A DNA stretch of 64,000 nucleotides from Solirubrobacter pauli (lineage in GTDB: Bacteria > Actinomycetota > Thermoleophilia > Solirubrobacterales > Solirubrobacteraceae). Under the pieces are notes generated by a model, which was given only the letters and a program-made list of their open reading frames with translations, was not told where the DNA came from and made no database searches. The DNA is taken from NCBI RefSeq assembly GCF_003633755.1, contig NZ_RBIL01000001.1:419426-483425 (forward strand), in the 5' to 3' direction. The position numbers and the translations under genes were made by a program. Of the stretch, positions 25,312 through 33,558 are shown piece after piece. Positions within the stretch are counted from its first letter, which is position 1. Every line of letters begins with the position of its first letter.

Positions 25312-25391
25312 GCCGCGATCGTCGGCGACCCGCACCGATCGCACATCAGGGAACCCCCTAACGATGTACGCCGCCAGGGACGATGCGACCT

Positions 25392-25411
25392 GGACATTCG
25401 TCCAGCTGGAC
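25392..25411. promoter_or_regulatory. GGAC/GTCC palindrome cluster in divergent promoter region
   Basis: In the 148-bp gap between the divergent RTX and PKD genes, GGAC-ATTC-GTCC (25392-25403) runs into a perfect 12-bp palindrome, GTCCAGCTGGAC (25400-25411), giving three half-sites in alternating orientation. This looks like an operator and could serve either gene. The rest of the gap shows TAGTGT 9 bases before the PKD ATG and nothing else notable. Confidence 0.4.
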
Positions 25412-25459
25412 GTTCAGCCCATCAACATGTCGGCGATCGACGCGTAGTGTCTCGACACA

Positions 25460-28345
25460 ATGCTTCGCCGCTTCTGCGCGTTCGCCGCGCTTCTCGCCTC
25501 GCTGCTCCTCGCCCCATCCGCCGCGCACGCGGCCGTGACGCATGCCGCCTCCGCCAACGCCACCGCGACCGGCACGGCCTCCGCCTCGCTCACGGTCCCC
25601 GCGGGAGCGAATCGCTTCCTCCTCGTCGGCGTGTCCACGGTGGAGTCCGCCACGGTGACCAGCGTCACCTACGGCGCGCAGGTGCTCACCCGCGAGGTCC
25701 AGTCGGCCAAGGACTCCTCACGGGCGGAGGTCTGGACCCTCAAGGCCCCCAACCCGGGCACCGCGAACGTCACCGTGACCGTCAGTGGAGGCGCCCCGGT
25801 GGTGATCGGCGCCTCGACGTTCACGGGCGTCGACCAGACGCTGCCGATCATCTCCAGCGCCTCGGCCGACCAGAACAACAGCGCCAACAGCGCGAGCCTC
25901 GTCCTCAGCGGCACGGTCGCGGACGACGGCATGTTCGGCGTGATCTCGATCAACGACGCCCCGAACATCACGGCGATCGACTCCACCGCGTCGGTCGACA
26001 CCGTCGCCGCCGTCAAGCGGTGGAGCGGTGCGCAGGGCACCGTCCTCGGGGCGGGCGCGACGCGCGGCGGCAACACGGGCCAGAACATGGCGCTCAACAC
26101 CGGCATCAACTGGTTCTGGAACCGGATCGACCCGTCGCACCTGATGCCGTTCTCGAACATCCTCGTGGGTCTGCGCCAGGCGACCGCGGCGCCGGCGACG
26201 GCACCCGTCCTGAACGCTCCCACCGCCAGCTCGATCGCGCACGACCGCGTGACGCTCGGCGCGACGATGGTGGACACCGGCGGAGACCCGGTCACCGCCC
26301 GCGGCTTCGTCATGTGCCAGTGCGCGAACCCGGAAGTCGGCGCGCCCGGCACGAGCACCATCACCGCGCCGCTCAGCCAGGAACTGGGCGTGTTCACCTA
26401 CGGCCTCGTGGGGCTGCTGCCGTCGACCCAGTACACGTTCCGCGGGTTCGCTCGAAACAGCCAGGGAACGGGATACACCGCGCCGGCCACCTTCACGACC
26501 GCGCCGCAGCCCAACCGCGCACCGACGGCCAACGCCGGCGGCCCGTACACGATCGACGAGAGCAGCCCGCTCACGCTCGACGGGTCAGGCACCGACGCCG
26601 ACGGCGACGCGCTCTCGTTCCAGTGGGACGTCGACGGCGACGGCACCTACGACGTGTCCGGCGCCACGCCGACCGTGACCGTGGCGCAGTTGCGCGCGCT
26701 GGGGCTCGCCGACGGCCCCCGGACGGTCACCGCGCACCTGCGCGTGAGCGACGGCGCGGTCGCGACCGTCGCGGACGCGACGGTCACCGTGCGCAACGTC
26801 GCGCCGGCCGCCGCCTTCACGGCGCCCGCGACCGTCGTCGAGGGCGGTTCGGCCACGGTCGCCCTCACGTCGCCGACCGACCCGGGCGACTCGACGTTCA
26901 CGTACAGCTTCGACTTCGGCGGCGACGGCACGTGGGACGTGGCCGACTCCGCCACCGCGTCGGCCGCCGTCCCGGCCGCGCTGCTCGTCGACGGGCCCGC
27001 GAGCCTCACCGTGCGCGGCCGCATCACCGACAAGGACGGCGGTGCGACCGTCTACACGACGACGATCGCCATCACCAACGCCGCCCCGACCGCGAAGCTG
27101 ACCGGCGTGACGGTCGTCGAGGGCTCACCGGCGACGGTGCGCTTCAGCGACCAGGACGACGTCTCGGCCGTCGACAAGGCCGCCGGCTTCACCTACGAGT
27201 ACGACGTGGACGGCGACGGCACGTTCGAGGTCAAGAACACGGTCCCGAGCGTCACGGTCGCGACGACGGACGGGCCGTCCACGCGCGAGATCCGCGGCGC
27301 GCTCATCGACAAGGACGGCGGCCGCTCGACCTACACGGCGACCATCACGGTCGAGAACGCCGCCCCGACCGCCACGCTCACCGGCGACACGGTCGACGAG
27401 GGCGCCTCCGCGACGGTCACGTTCAGCGACGCGCACGATCCCTCGACCGCCGACGTGGCCGCCGGCTTCACGTACGAGTTCGACCTCGACGGCGACGGCG
27501 TCTTCGAGGTCAAGGGCACGGACCCGAAGGCCACGTTGAAGACCACCGACGGGCCGGCGACGCTGCGGGTCAAGGGCGCGATCGTCGACCGCGACGGCGG
27601 CCGCAACGCGTACACGACCGAGGTCGTCGTCCGCAACGTCGCGCCGACCCTCGCGCTCTCCGGCTCCGGCTCGGTCACGGCCGGGCAGCCCTACGCGCTG
27701 ACGCTCACCGCCGCCGACGCGGGCGGCGACGCGCTGACCGGCACGATCAGCTGGGGTGACGGCACGACCGACGCCTACGCGCCCGCCGCCACGCACGTGT
27801 ACGGCACGACCGGCGCGTACACGGTCAGCGTCACGGTGCGTGACAAGGACGGCGCCGAGGTGACCGCCACGCACGCCGTCACGGTCACGGCGACGCCCGC
27901 CGCGCCCGCTCCGACGCCGGCTCCGTCGACCGGCGTCCGGGGCGTCGGCGTGACGAACCTCCAGCTCACGCGTCTGCGGATCGCGGGTTCGCGCTGCGTC
28001 AGCGGCTCGGGCCTCCGTGCGGTGACCGCCGCCGCGAGGACGCTCAAGGTGCAGTTCCGCGTCTCCGCCGGCACGCCGGTGACGTTCACGCTCAAGCGCT
28101 GGGGCAAGCCGGGCGCGTCCAAGTGCCCGCCGAGCACCGGCGTGGCCCAGCAGGGCGGGAACAAGATCCCGGGCACGTACTCCCCGTTCAGCCGGCGGGC
28201 CGTCACGGCCAAGGCGGGCTTGAACACCGTCACGCTCGCGACCCGCACCGGCAAGGGCAAGGCGCTCAAGCCCGGCACCTATCTGCTGACCGTCACCGCC
28301 GGCGACGTCACCGCGCGCACGAAGGTGTGGGTGCTGGCGCGGTAG
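25460..28345 (+). CDS. large secreted PKD/Ig-like repeat protein
   Basis: 961 residues. Signal peptide MLRRFCAFAALLASLLLAPS ending AHA. Residues about 25-240 form a beta domain of unknown type, 245-345 a fibronectin-like unit (YTFRGFARNSQGTGY), then at least four PKD or related Ig-like repeats (about 350-810) with DGDGTYDV, GGDGTWDV, DGDGTFEV and DGDGVFEV motifs that may bind calcium. The last 130 residues are a basic beta domain ending WVLAR. There is no LPXTG or membrane anchor. It is probably an extracellular adhesin-like or matrix protein. The repeats are similar at DNA level, so watch for assembly errors. Confidence 0.85.
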   Translation: MLRRFCAFAALLASLLLAPSAAHAAVTHAASANATATGTASASLTVPAGANRFLLVGVSTVESATVTSVTYGAQVLTREVQSAKDSSRAEVWTLKAPNPGTANVTVTVSGGAPVVIGASTFTGVDQTLPIISSASADQNNSANSASLVLSGTVADDGMFGVISINDAPNITAIDSTASVDTVAAVKRWSGAQGTVLGAGATRGGNTGQNMALNTGINWFWNRIDPSHLMPFSNILVGLRQATAAPATAPVLNAPTASSIAHDRVTLGATMVDTGGDPVTARGFVMCQCANPEVGAPGTSTITAPLSQELGVFTYGLVGLLPSTQYTFRGFARNSQGTGYTAPATFTTAPQPNRAPTANAGGPYTIDESSPLTLDGSGTDADGDALSFQWDVDGDGTYDVSGATPTVTVAQLRALGLADGPRTVTAHLRVSDGAVATVADATVTVRNVAPAAAFTAPATVVEGGSATVALTSPTDPGDSTFTYSFDFGGDGTWDVADSATASAAVPAALLVDGPASLTVRGRITDKDGGATVYTTTIAITNAAPTAKLTGVTVVEGSPATVRFSDQDDVSAVDKAAGFTYEYDVDGDGTFEVKNTVPSVTVATTDGPSTREIRGALIDKDGGRSTYTATITVENAAPTATLTGDTVDEGASATVTFSDAHDPSTADVAAGFTYEFDLDGDGVFEVKGTDPKATLKTTDGPATLRVKGAIVDRDGGRNAYTTEVVVRNVAPTLALSGSGSVTAGQPYALTLTAADAGGDALTGTISWGDGTTDAYAPAATHVYGTTGAYTVSVTVRDKDGAEVTATHAVTVTATPAAPAPTPAPSTGVRGVGVTNLQLTRLRIAGSRCVSGSGLRAVTAAARTLKVQFRVSAGTPVTFTLKRWGKPGASKCPPSTGVAQQGGNKIPGTYSPFSRRAVTAKAGLNTVTLATRTGKGKALKPGTYLLTVTAGDVTARTKVWVLAR

Positions 28346-28355
28346 CGTGCGGGGC

Positions 28356-29114
28356 ATGACCCCGATGAAGGCCCGCCTCGCTGCGGGCGAGACGCTCTTC
28401 GGCACGTTCCTGACGCTCGGCAGCCCGTTCGCCGCCGAGTCGTTGGGGCTGCTCGGCTGGGACTGGCTGCTGGTCGACCTCGAGCACGGCGGCGGCGACG
28501 AGTCCAAGCTCGTGGGCCAGCTGATGGGGTGCTCGTCCGCCGGGGTGCACGCGCTGGCGCGGGTCGAGTCGGATGTGCGCGGGCGCAGCGCCCGCGCGCT
28601 GGACCTCGGGGTCGAGGGCATCATGTGCCCGCAGGTGAACTCGGCCGAGCAGGCGGAGGCGTGGGCGTCGGTGCTGCACTACGGCCCGGCCGGCTCGCGC
28701 GGGATCGCGTTCTTCCACCGGGGCGCGCGCTACGGCACGGACCCGCACCCGGTCGAGACCGCGCGCGAGCGCACGTGCGGGATCGCGCAGATCGAGTCGC
28801 CGGAGGCGGTCGAGGCCGTCGAGGAGATCGCGGCGATCGACGGCGTCGACGTGCTGTTCGTCGGGCCGAGCGACCTCTCGTACTCGATGGGCATGTTCCG
28901 CGAGTTCGACCGGCCGGAGTTCCGCAGCGCGATCGAGCGCGTGAACGAGGCCGCCCAGGCCGCGGGCAAGTCGACCGGGATCTTCCTGACGTCGGTCGAC
29001 GACGTGCCGGCGGCCGTCGCCGACGGCTTCCAGATGATCGGGATCGGCTCCGACGGCGGCTACATGATGGCCGCGGCGCGGGACACGCTCACGAAGGCGA
29101 GGTCCGCGCTCTGA
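28356..29114 (+). CDS. HpcH/HpaI-type class II aldolase
   Basis: 252 residues from ATG at 28356 (another Met at 28365). Family features: GETLFGTFLTLGSPFAAESL, WDWLLVDLEHGGGDESKLVG (catalytic His region), a metal-binding Glu in CGIAQIESPEAVEAVEEIAA, and DVLFVGPSDLSYSMGM (Asp ligand). Such enzymes cleave 2-keto-3-deoxy sugar acids or 4-hydroxy-2-oxo acids to pyruvate and an aldehyde. Length fits HpaI rather than CitE-like malyl-CoA lyase. The stop codon of the PKD gene (TAG, 28343) is also the start of a TAGCGT element 7 bases before this ATG. Confidence 0.87.
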   Translation: MTPMKARLAAGETLFGTFLTLGSPFAAESLGLLGWDWLLVDLEHGGGDESKLVGQLMGCSSAGVHALARVESDVRGRSARALDLGVEGIMCPQVNSAEQAEAWASVLHYGPAGSRGIAFFHRGARYGTDPHPVETARERTCGIAQIESPEAVEAVEEIAAIDGVDVLFVGPSDLSYSMGMFREFDRPEFRSAIERVNEAAQAAGKSTGIFLTSVDDVPAAVADGFQMIGIGSDGGYMMAAARDTLTKARSAL

Positions 29115-29126
29115 GAGCATGCGGGC

Positions 29127-29936
29127 ATGAGCACGCCCGTCGTCTTCATCCATGGCCTGTGGTTGCTGGAATCGAGCTGGGACCGCTGGGCCGAGTTGTT
29201 CGCCGAGCACGGGTACGAGCCCGTGCAGCCGGGGTGGCCGGATGACCCCGAGACCGTCGAGGAGGCCAACGCGCACCCGGAGGTGTTCGCGGGCAAGACG
29301 GTCGGGCAGGTCGCCGACCACTTCGCGGAGGTGATCGCCGGCCTCCCCGAGAAGCCGGTGCTGGTGGGGCACTCCTTCGGCGGGCTGCTCGCGCAGATCC
29401 TCGCCGGGCGTGGCCTGGCGGCCGCGACCGTGGCGCTCTCCCCCGCGCCGTTCCGCGGCGTGCTGCCGCTGCCGATCTCGGCGCTGCGGTCCGCCTCGCC
29501 CGTGCTCTCGAACCCGCTCAACCGGAGCCGGGCCGTGCCGCTCACGTACGACCAGTTCCGCTATGCGTTCGCGAACGCCGTCGCGCCCGAGGAGGCGAAG
29601 GCGCTCTACGAGACGTACGCGGTGCCCGCGCCGGGCGCGCCGCTGTTCCAGGCCGCGACCGCGAACCTGAACCCGTGGACCGAGGTCAAGGTCGACACGG
29701 ACAACCCGGACCGCGGGCCGCTGCTGATCATCTCCGGCGAGAAGGACCACACGGTCCCGCCGGCGCTCTCGAAGGCCGCCTACAAGCAGCAGCAGGACAA
29801 CCCCGGCCAGACCGAGCTCGTCTCGGTGGCGCGTGGGCACGCGCTGACCATCGACAGCGGCTGGCGCGAGGTCGCCGAGACCGCGCTCGCCTTCGTCGAG
29901 CGGGTTACGGCAGCGGCTTCTCAGCCGGCGGGCTGA
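29127..29936 (+). CDS. alpha/beta-hydrolase
   Basis: 269 residues. The nucleophile elbow is VLVGHSFGGLLAQI (Ser in GHSFGG), with the oxyanion-region VVFIHGLWLLESSWDRW, the acid ISGEKDHTVPP (Asp) and the catalytic His in RGHALTIDSGWRE. The lack of a signal peptide indicates a cytoplasmic enzyme. The substrate cannot be predicted; similar proteins act as esterases. It follows the aldolase by 12 bases, so the two are probably co-transcribed. The 3' end overlaps the convergent gene by 32 bases. Confidence 0.85.
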   Translation: MSTPVVFIHGLWLLESSWDRWAELFAEHGYEPVQPGWPDDPETVEEANAHPEVFAGKTVGQVADHFAEVIAGLPEKPVLVGHSFGGLLAQILAGRGLAAATVALSPAPFRGVLPLPISALRSASPVLSNPLNRSRAVPLTYDQFRYAFANAVAPEEAKALYETYAVPAPGAPLFQAATANLNPWTEVKVDTDNPDRGPLLIISGEKDHTVPPALSKAAYKQQQDNPGQTELVSVARGHALTIDSGWREVAETALAFVERVTAAASQPAG

Positions 29937-30342
29937 GCGCGGCGCGCATCGCGTCGGCGCACAGGTCGGCCAGCGGCCACAGGAGCGCCCGGGCGTCGGG
30001 GAGGGCCTTGCGGTCGTCCTCGCGCGCCCAGTCGGCCTCGTCGCGCGACTCGACGAAGTGCGTGAGCGCGTGGCGCCAGGCGTTCAGGCGGCTGGGCCGC
30101 ATGACGATCGTGCGGATGCCCTCCTGGCGCACGTGGTCGGCCAGCTCGTCGGCGAGCGCCGTCAGCTCGCGGAACTCGAGCACGTCGTCGACGGACATCT
30201 CGGCAGTGCGGAACCGCTCGGTGGTGATCACCTGGACGGCGTGGGCGGAGGCCGAGATCTCCTCCTGACCGAGGTCGAAGCACGCGAGCACGACGGCCTC
30301 TCCATCGAGGCCCGGCGTGATGTCTATGCGTGCGTGGTTCAT
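29905..30342 (-). CDS. hypothetical protein
   Basis: 145 residues, no recognised domain. It begins MNHARIDITPGLDGEAVVLA (beta hairpin) and continues with SASAHAVQVITTERFRTAEM, an Asp/Glu-rich helix (DVLEFRELTALADELADHV) and a basic, Arg/Trp-containing stretch IVMRPSRLNAWRHALTHFVE. It is soluble and without signal peptide. TAGAGT sits exactly 6 bases before the ATG on the minus strand, supporting the start. Function unknown. Confidence 0.68.
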   Translation of the reverse strand: MNHARIDITPGLDGEAVVLACFDLGQEEISASAHAVQVITTERFRTAEMSVDDVLEFRELTALADELADHVRQEGIRTIVMRPSRLNAWRHALTHFVESRDEADWAREDDRKALPDARALLWPLADLCADAMRAALSPPAEKPLP

Positions 30343-30417
30343 GAGTGAACTCTATCGGCGGCTTGTTGCCGAGTCATTACCGTTGCGCTACCCGCTCGGG
30401 TAGCCCGCGTACCCCTG

Positions 30418-30423
30418 TACGCT
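30418..30423 (+). promoter_or_regulatory. -10-like TACGCT before the GFA gene
   Basis: TACGCT ends 7 bases before the ATG at 30431. It belongs to the recurring TANNNT series. No ribosome-binding site is visible between it and the ATG. Confidence 0.4.
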
Positions 30424-30430
30424 CCGCTGC

Positions 30431-30856
30431 ATGCCTTCGCCCGATGCCCCTCTGCCGGGCTCGTGCGCCTGCGGAGCCGTCCAGTTCCAGGTTACGACGG
30501 CCTTCGTCAGCGCCGGGTATTGCCATTGCACCCGCTGCCAGCGCCGGGCGGGAACACCCTGGTCCTACAACGCGCTGCTGCCCGACGGTCATGGCCTGGA
30601 GATCCTCTCGGGTGCGTCGGACATCACGGTCTGGCGGCCCGAGACGGGCCTGCCGAAGGCGTTCTGCTCGCAGTGCGGCGGGCACGTCTGGTCGGGCGAT
30701 CCCGGCACGGACGGCCGCGTCGGCGTCCGCATCGGCGCGCTGCACGCCGATCCAGGAATCGAACCCTCCTGGCGGCAGTGGATCTCGTCCGCGCAGCCCT
30801 GGGTGCCGATCCCCGAGGATGGGCTGCCCCGCTACCCGGAGGCACGACAGACGTGA
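30431..30856 (+). CDS. GFA/CENP-V-type zinc-binding protein
   Basis: 141 residues with the full set of Cys motifs of the GFA family: GSCACGAVQF (CxCG), AGYCHCTRCQRRAG (CHCxxC) and AFCSQCGGHVWSG (CxxCGG). The family includes a glutathione-dependent formaldehyde-activating enzyme, but most members bind zinc and have other or unknown roles, and Actinobacteria normally lack glutathione. Length is normal. The TGA stop overlaps the ATG of the aldo/keto reductase gene (TGATG), so the two are translationally coupled. Confidence 0.87.
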   Translation: MPSPDAPLPGSCACGAVQFQVTTAFVSAGYCHCTRCQRRAGTPWSYNALLPDGHGLEILSGASDITVWRPETGLPKAFCSQCGGHVWSGDPGTDGRVGVRIGALHADPGIEPSWRQWISSAQPWVPIPEDGLPRYPEARQT

Positions 30857-31716
30857 TGGAGCAACGAGCGCTGGGACCACTGCCGGTCTCGGTGCTGTCC
30901 TTGGGCTCATGGCAGACCTACGAGCGGATTCCGCGCGCCGACGGCGTCGCCGTCCTCGACGCCGCGCGTGACGTCGGCATCACGCTGCTCGAGGTCGCCC
31001 GCTACAACGCCGCGAGCCCGGACGCGCCGCTGGCGACCGGCTACTCGGAGGTCGTCTTCGGCGAGATCTTCCGCACCTCGGGCTGGCCGCGCGACGAGGT
31101 CGCGATCGCCAACAAGCTGTGGTGGGAGTTCTGGCCGGAGCAATCGGTCACGCAGGAGCTCGAGGCGTCGCTGCAGCGCACCGGCCTCGACCACTTCGAC
31201 TTCATCTACTCCGACCCGCCGCCGGCCGAGCTGGCGATCGAGGAGGTGTGCGAAGCCGTCGGCGGGCTCGTGACCGCCGGGAAGGTGAAGGGCTGGGGCG
31301 TCGTCAACTGGCCCGCGGAGCGGATCGCGGAGGCGCGCGCGGTCGCCACCGTGCCGCCCGTGGCCGCCCAGCTGCCCTACAACCTGATCTTCCGCGGCAT
31401 GGTCGAGGCGCCCGAGATGGTGGAGGCGATGGGACCGATGGGCGTCGTGGCGTCGGCCGTGCTCGCCGGTGGCGCGTTGACCGGCAAGTACGCGGACGGC
31501 GGTTTCGGTCGCTTGTCCGGCCGGCTCGACGACCCGCGCTTCGCCGCCGCGCTGGCCGAGGCCGAGCAGCTGCGCGAGCGCGCCGCGGAGCTCGGCACCA
31601 CGCCCGCGGCGCTGGCGATCCGGTTCGCGGCCGAGGCGCCGCGTGTCGCCACCGTGCTCCTGGGAGCGACCTCGCCCGAGCAGGTGCGTGAGAACGCGCG
31701 CGCAATAGCCCTGTAA
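30856..31716 (+). CDS. aldo/keto reductase-like protein with altered catalytic residues
   Basis: 286 residues with AKR landmarks: LGPLPVSVLSLGSWQTYERI, LLEVARYNAASPD, TGYSEVVFGEIFR, IANKLWWEFWPEQSVTQELE and VLLGATSPEQVRENARA at the NADPH-binding end. The catalytic tetrad is imperfect. Tyr (ARYN) and Lys (NKLW) are kept, but the usual Asp of DTAxxYG is replaced (LLEVARYN) and the His after strand 4 (LYLLHxP in most members) reads FDFIYSDPPP. It may bind NADPH without standard reduction, or reduce by another mechanism. Coupled to the GFA gene. Confidence 0.82.
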   Translation: MEQRALGPLPVSVLSLGSWQTYERIPRADGVAVLDAARDVGITLLEVARYNAASPDAPLATGYSEVVFGEIFRTSGWPRDEVAIANKLWWEFWPEQSVTQELEASLQRTGLDHFDFIYSDPPPAELAIEEVCEAVGGLVTAGKVKGWGVVNWPAERIAEARAVATVPPVAAQLPYNLIFRGMVEAPEMVEAMGPMGVVASAVLAGGALTGKYADGGFGRLSGRLDDPRFAAALAEAEQLRERAAELGTTPAALAIRFAAEAPRVATVLLGATSPEQVRENARAIAL

Positions 31717-31727
31717 CCTGATCGGGT

Positions 31728-32165
31728 ATGGATGAACAGCTCGCCTGGTACATCGGCGGGCCGGTGCTCGGACTGTGCGTCGTCGCGCTGCGCTGGCTTT
31801 TGAACGAACGCCTGGGCGCGACGCGGGCCTGGGCCGACGCGGTCGCGGGCCGGCTCGGCAGCGTGCACGCGTGGCTGCTCGTCGGCCTGATCGCGGGCGG
31901 GGTTGTCTTCGGCGTGCTCGGCACGTCCGCGGACGGCTACGGCTGGCTGACGGACACGTTCACCGGCGGCGCGCAGTGGGTGATCGTGCCGGTCCTGGTC
32001 GCCAGCGGGGTGCTGATCGGCTACGGCGCGCGATTGGCCGGCGGCTGCACGTCCGGCAACGGGCTGAGCGGGAACGCGGCGCTGTCGCCGGCGGCGCTGG
32101 TCGCGACGGGGACGTTCTTCGGCACCGCGATCGTCGTCAGCTTCGCGATCGAGGCGCTGCTGTGA
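31728..32165 (+). CDS. YeeE/YedE-family membrane protein, half 1
   Basis: 145 residues, four membrane helices. It carries the family Cys motif GARLAGGCTSGNGLSGNA. YeeE/YedE (TsuA-like) proteins take up thiosulfate or other sulfur species; here the transporter is split into two short proteins, as commonly seen with PmpA/PmpB-like pairs. TAACCT (its TAA is the stop of the reductase gene) lies 8 bases before the ATG. The second half begins in a GTGA overlap. Confidence 0.83.
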   Translation: MDEQLAWYIGGPVLGLCVVALRWLLNERLGATRAWADAVAGRLGSVHAWLLVGLIAGGVVFGVLGTSADGYGWLTDTFTGGAQWVIVPVLVASGVLIGYGARLAGGCTSGNGLSGNAALSPAALVATGTFFGTAIVVSFAIEALL

Positions 32166-32575
32166 GGCGCTTCGCGGCGTTCGCCGTGGGTGTCGTGTTC
32201 GGCCTCACCCTGTCGTGGTCGGGCATGACCGACCCGGACGTGCTGCGCGACGGCCTGCTGTTCCGCGACGCCTACCTGATGCTGTTCTTCGCCTCCGCCC
32301 TGGGCACGGCGTTCGTCGGCACGCGCGTCCTGAAGGCGTTGCAGGCCAAGGCGCTGCTGACGGGTGAGCCGGTGTCGTGGACGACGGTCAAGCCCGAGCG
32401 TCGCCACGTGGTCGGCAGCGTGCTGTTCGGCGTCGGCTGGGCGGTGGCGGACGTGTGCCCGGGCCCGATCGCCGCGCAACTCGGGCAGGGCGTCCCGTGG
32501 GCGCTCGCGACGCTGGTCGGCCTGGTCGGCGGCCTGGTGCTGTTCAGCCGCCGTAGCGCCGCAGCACCGGCTTAG
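32162..32575 (+). CDS. YeeE/YedE-family membrane protein, half 2
   Basis: 137 residues, four membrane helices (FAAFAVGVVFGLTLSWSGMT, LMLFFASALGTAFVGTRVL, VVGSVLFGVGWAVADVCPGP and ALATLVGLVGGLVLF). The second-half motif WAVADVCPGPIAAQLGQG with its Cys is intact. GTG start overlaps the stop of half 1. Together they should form a small sulfur-compound permease. No rhodanese or sulfurtransferase gene is adjacent. The 3' end overlaps the convergent lipoprotein gene by 32 bases. Confidence 0.83.
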   Translation: MRRFAAFAVGVVFGLTLSWSGMTDPDVLRDGLLFRDAYLMLFFASALGTAFVGTRVLKALQAKALLTGEPVSWTTVKPERRHVVGSVLFGVGWAVADVCPGPIAAQLGQGVPWALATLVGLVGGLVLFSRRSAAAPA

Positions 32576-33428
32576 CGCCCTCGGGCAGCGTGTAGAACGC
32601 GCGACCGTCGCGGCTCAGCGCGAGCGTCTCGCCCTGGCCCTCGCCGAGCAGGTCCGCGGCGGCGGTGCAGTCGGGCTCGCGCTCGAGCGCGGCGGCCAGC
32701 GACTGCGCGCGGGTCTTGCGCCACACGTAGGCGCTGTCGTACGTGCGCAGCACGATCGTGCGCCCGTCCGCCGACACGTCCCCGGCGGTGACCGCCTGCC
32801 CGATCCCGAGCTCGACGGTGGCCGCCTTCTTGAGCGTGCCGGCCCGCGTGGCCGTATAGACGTCGGCGGCGCCGCCGAGGTTCTTGGTGACGATCGCGAG
32901 CTGCCCGGTGCGCGGGTCGACGAGCAGCGCCTCCGCGTCGTGCGCGCGGTCGGGATAGCGGAGCTCGACCGTCGTCACCGTCGCCGTGCTGCCCTGCGGG
33001 ATCGCGAACCGGTGGACCGCGATCGACTTCCGCTGCCCGAGGTTGTCCCCGATGTCGCCGACGTACAGCGTGCGCCCGCGGAGCGCGATGTCCTCCCAGT
33101 CGACGGCCTCGACGCCGGGCAGCCGCACCTCGCGCAGCCACGCGCCGTCCTTGCCGAGCTCGAACACGCGCGCGGAGTCGCCCGAGTCGTTGTGCGTCCA
33201 GAACGTCCCCGTCCGCGTCCGCACGAGCCCGGACAGCTCCGTGAGCGCGGGTCCCGCCGCGCGCCCGAGCTTGCGCACGGCGAGCGCACTCCGGCACAAC
33301 GCCGGCGGGGCGGGCGTGCGCACGGCGGTCGCGGTGGCGGTGGGCGTCGCGTCCGGTCGCGGCGCGCCGGCAGACCCGCCGCACGCCGCGACGAGCAGCG
33401 CGAGCACCAGCGGCCACGTCCACTTCAC
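32544..33428 (-). CDS. beta-propeller-like lipoprotein
   Basis: 294 residues from GTG at 33428. Lipobox VKWTWPLVLALLVAACGGSA, then a Thr/Ala/Pro linker (RPDATPTATATAVRTPAPP) and a domain with repeated strand blocks: LSGLVRTRTGTFWTHNDSGD, LPGVEAVDWEDIALRGRTLY, VGDIGDNLGQRKSIAVHRF and AITVTKNLGG-like strands. HNDSGD and WEDIA are typical of a family of secreted propeller proteins of unknown function. Anchored outside the membrane. TAGCCT ends 7 bases before the GTG on the minus strand, supporting this start over the longer frame. Confidence 0.78.
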   Translation of the reverse strand: MKWTWPLVLALLVAACGGSAGAPRPDATPTATATAVRTPAPPALCRSALAVRKLGRAAGPALTELSGLVRTRTGTFWTHNDSGDSARVFELGKDGAWLREVRLPGVEAVDWEDIALRGRTLYVGDIGDNLGQRKSIAVHRFAIPQGSTATVTTVELRYPDRAHDAEALLVDPRTGQLAIVTKNLGGAADVYTATRAGTLKKAATVELGIGQAVTAGDVSADGRTIVLRTYDSAYVWRKTRAQSLAAALEREPDCTAAADLLGEGQGETLALSRDGRAFYTLPEGAKPVLRRYGG

Positions 33429-33558
33429 GGGCCCGAGGCTAGCCGGGCCGGGCAAGGGCGACGGCGGGCGCGGCACGACCGCCCGCCGAACACGGCCTGA
33501 CAGACACGGCCCGCCCACCCGGCACGGCCCGCGGCCGCTCGTCTGGCGCGGTTCGTCC

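Noticed and set aside
24601-27759. A 1052-codon open frame covering the RTX gene end, the divergent promoter and the PKD gene
   Set aside because: Arg/His/Asp-rich nonsense composition, spanning two divergent real genes and their promoter region.
28356-29114. HpcH/HpaI aldolase as the malyl-CoA lyase of the ethylmalonyl-CoA pathway
   Set aside because: Length (252) and motifs fit the HpaI type; malyl-CoA lyases are CitE-like and about 300 residues or longer. It also lies 10 kb away with no linkage.
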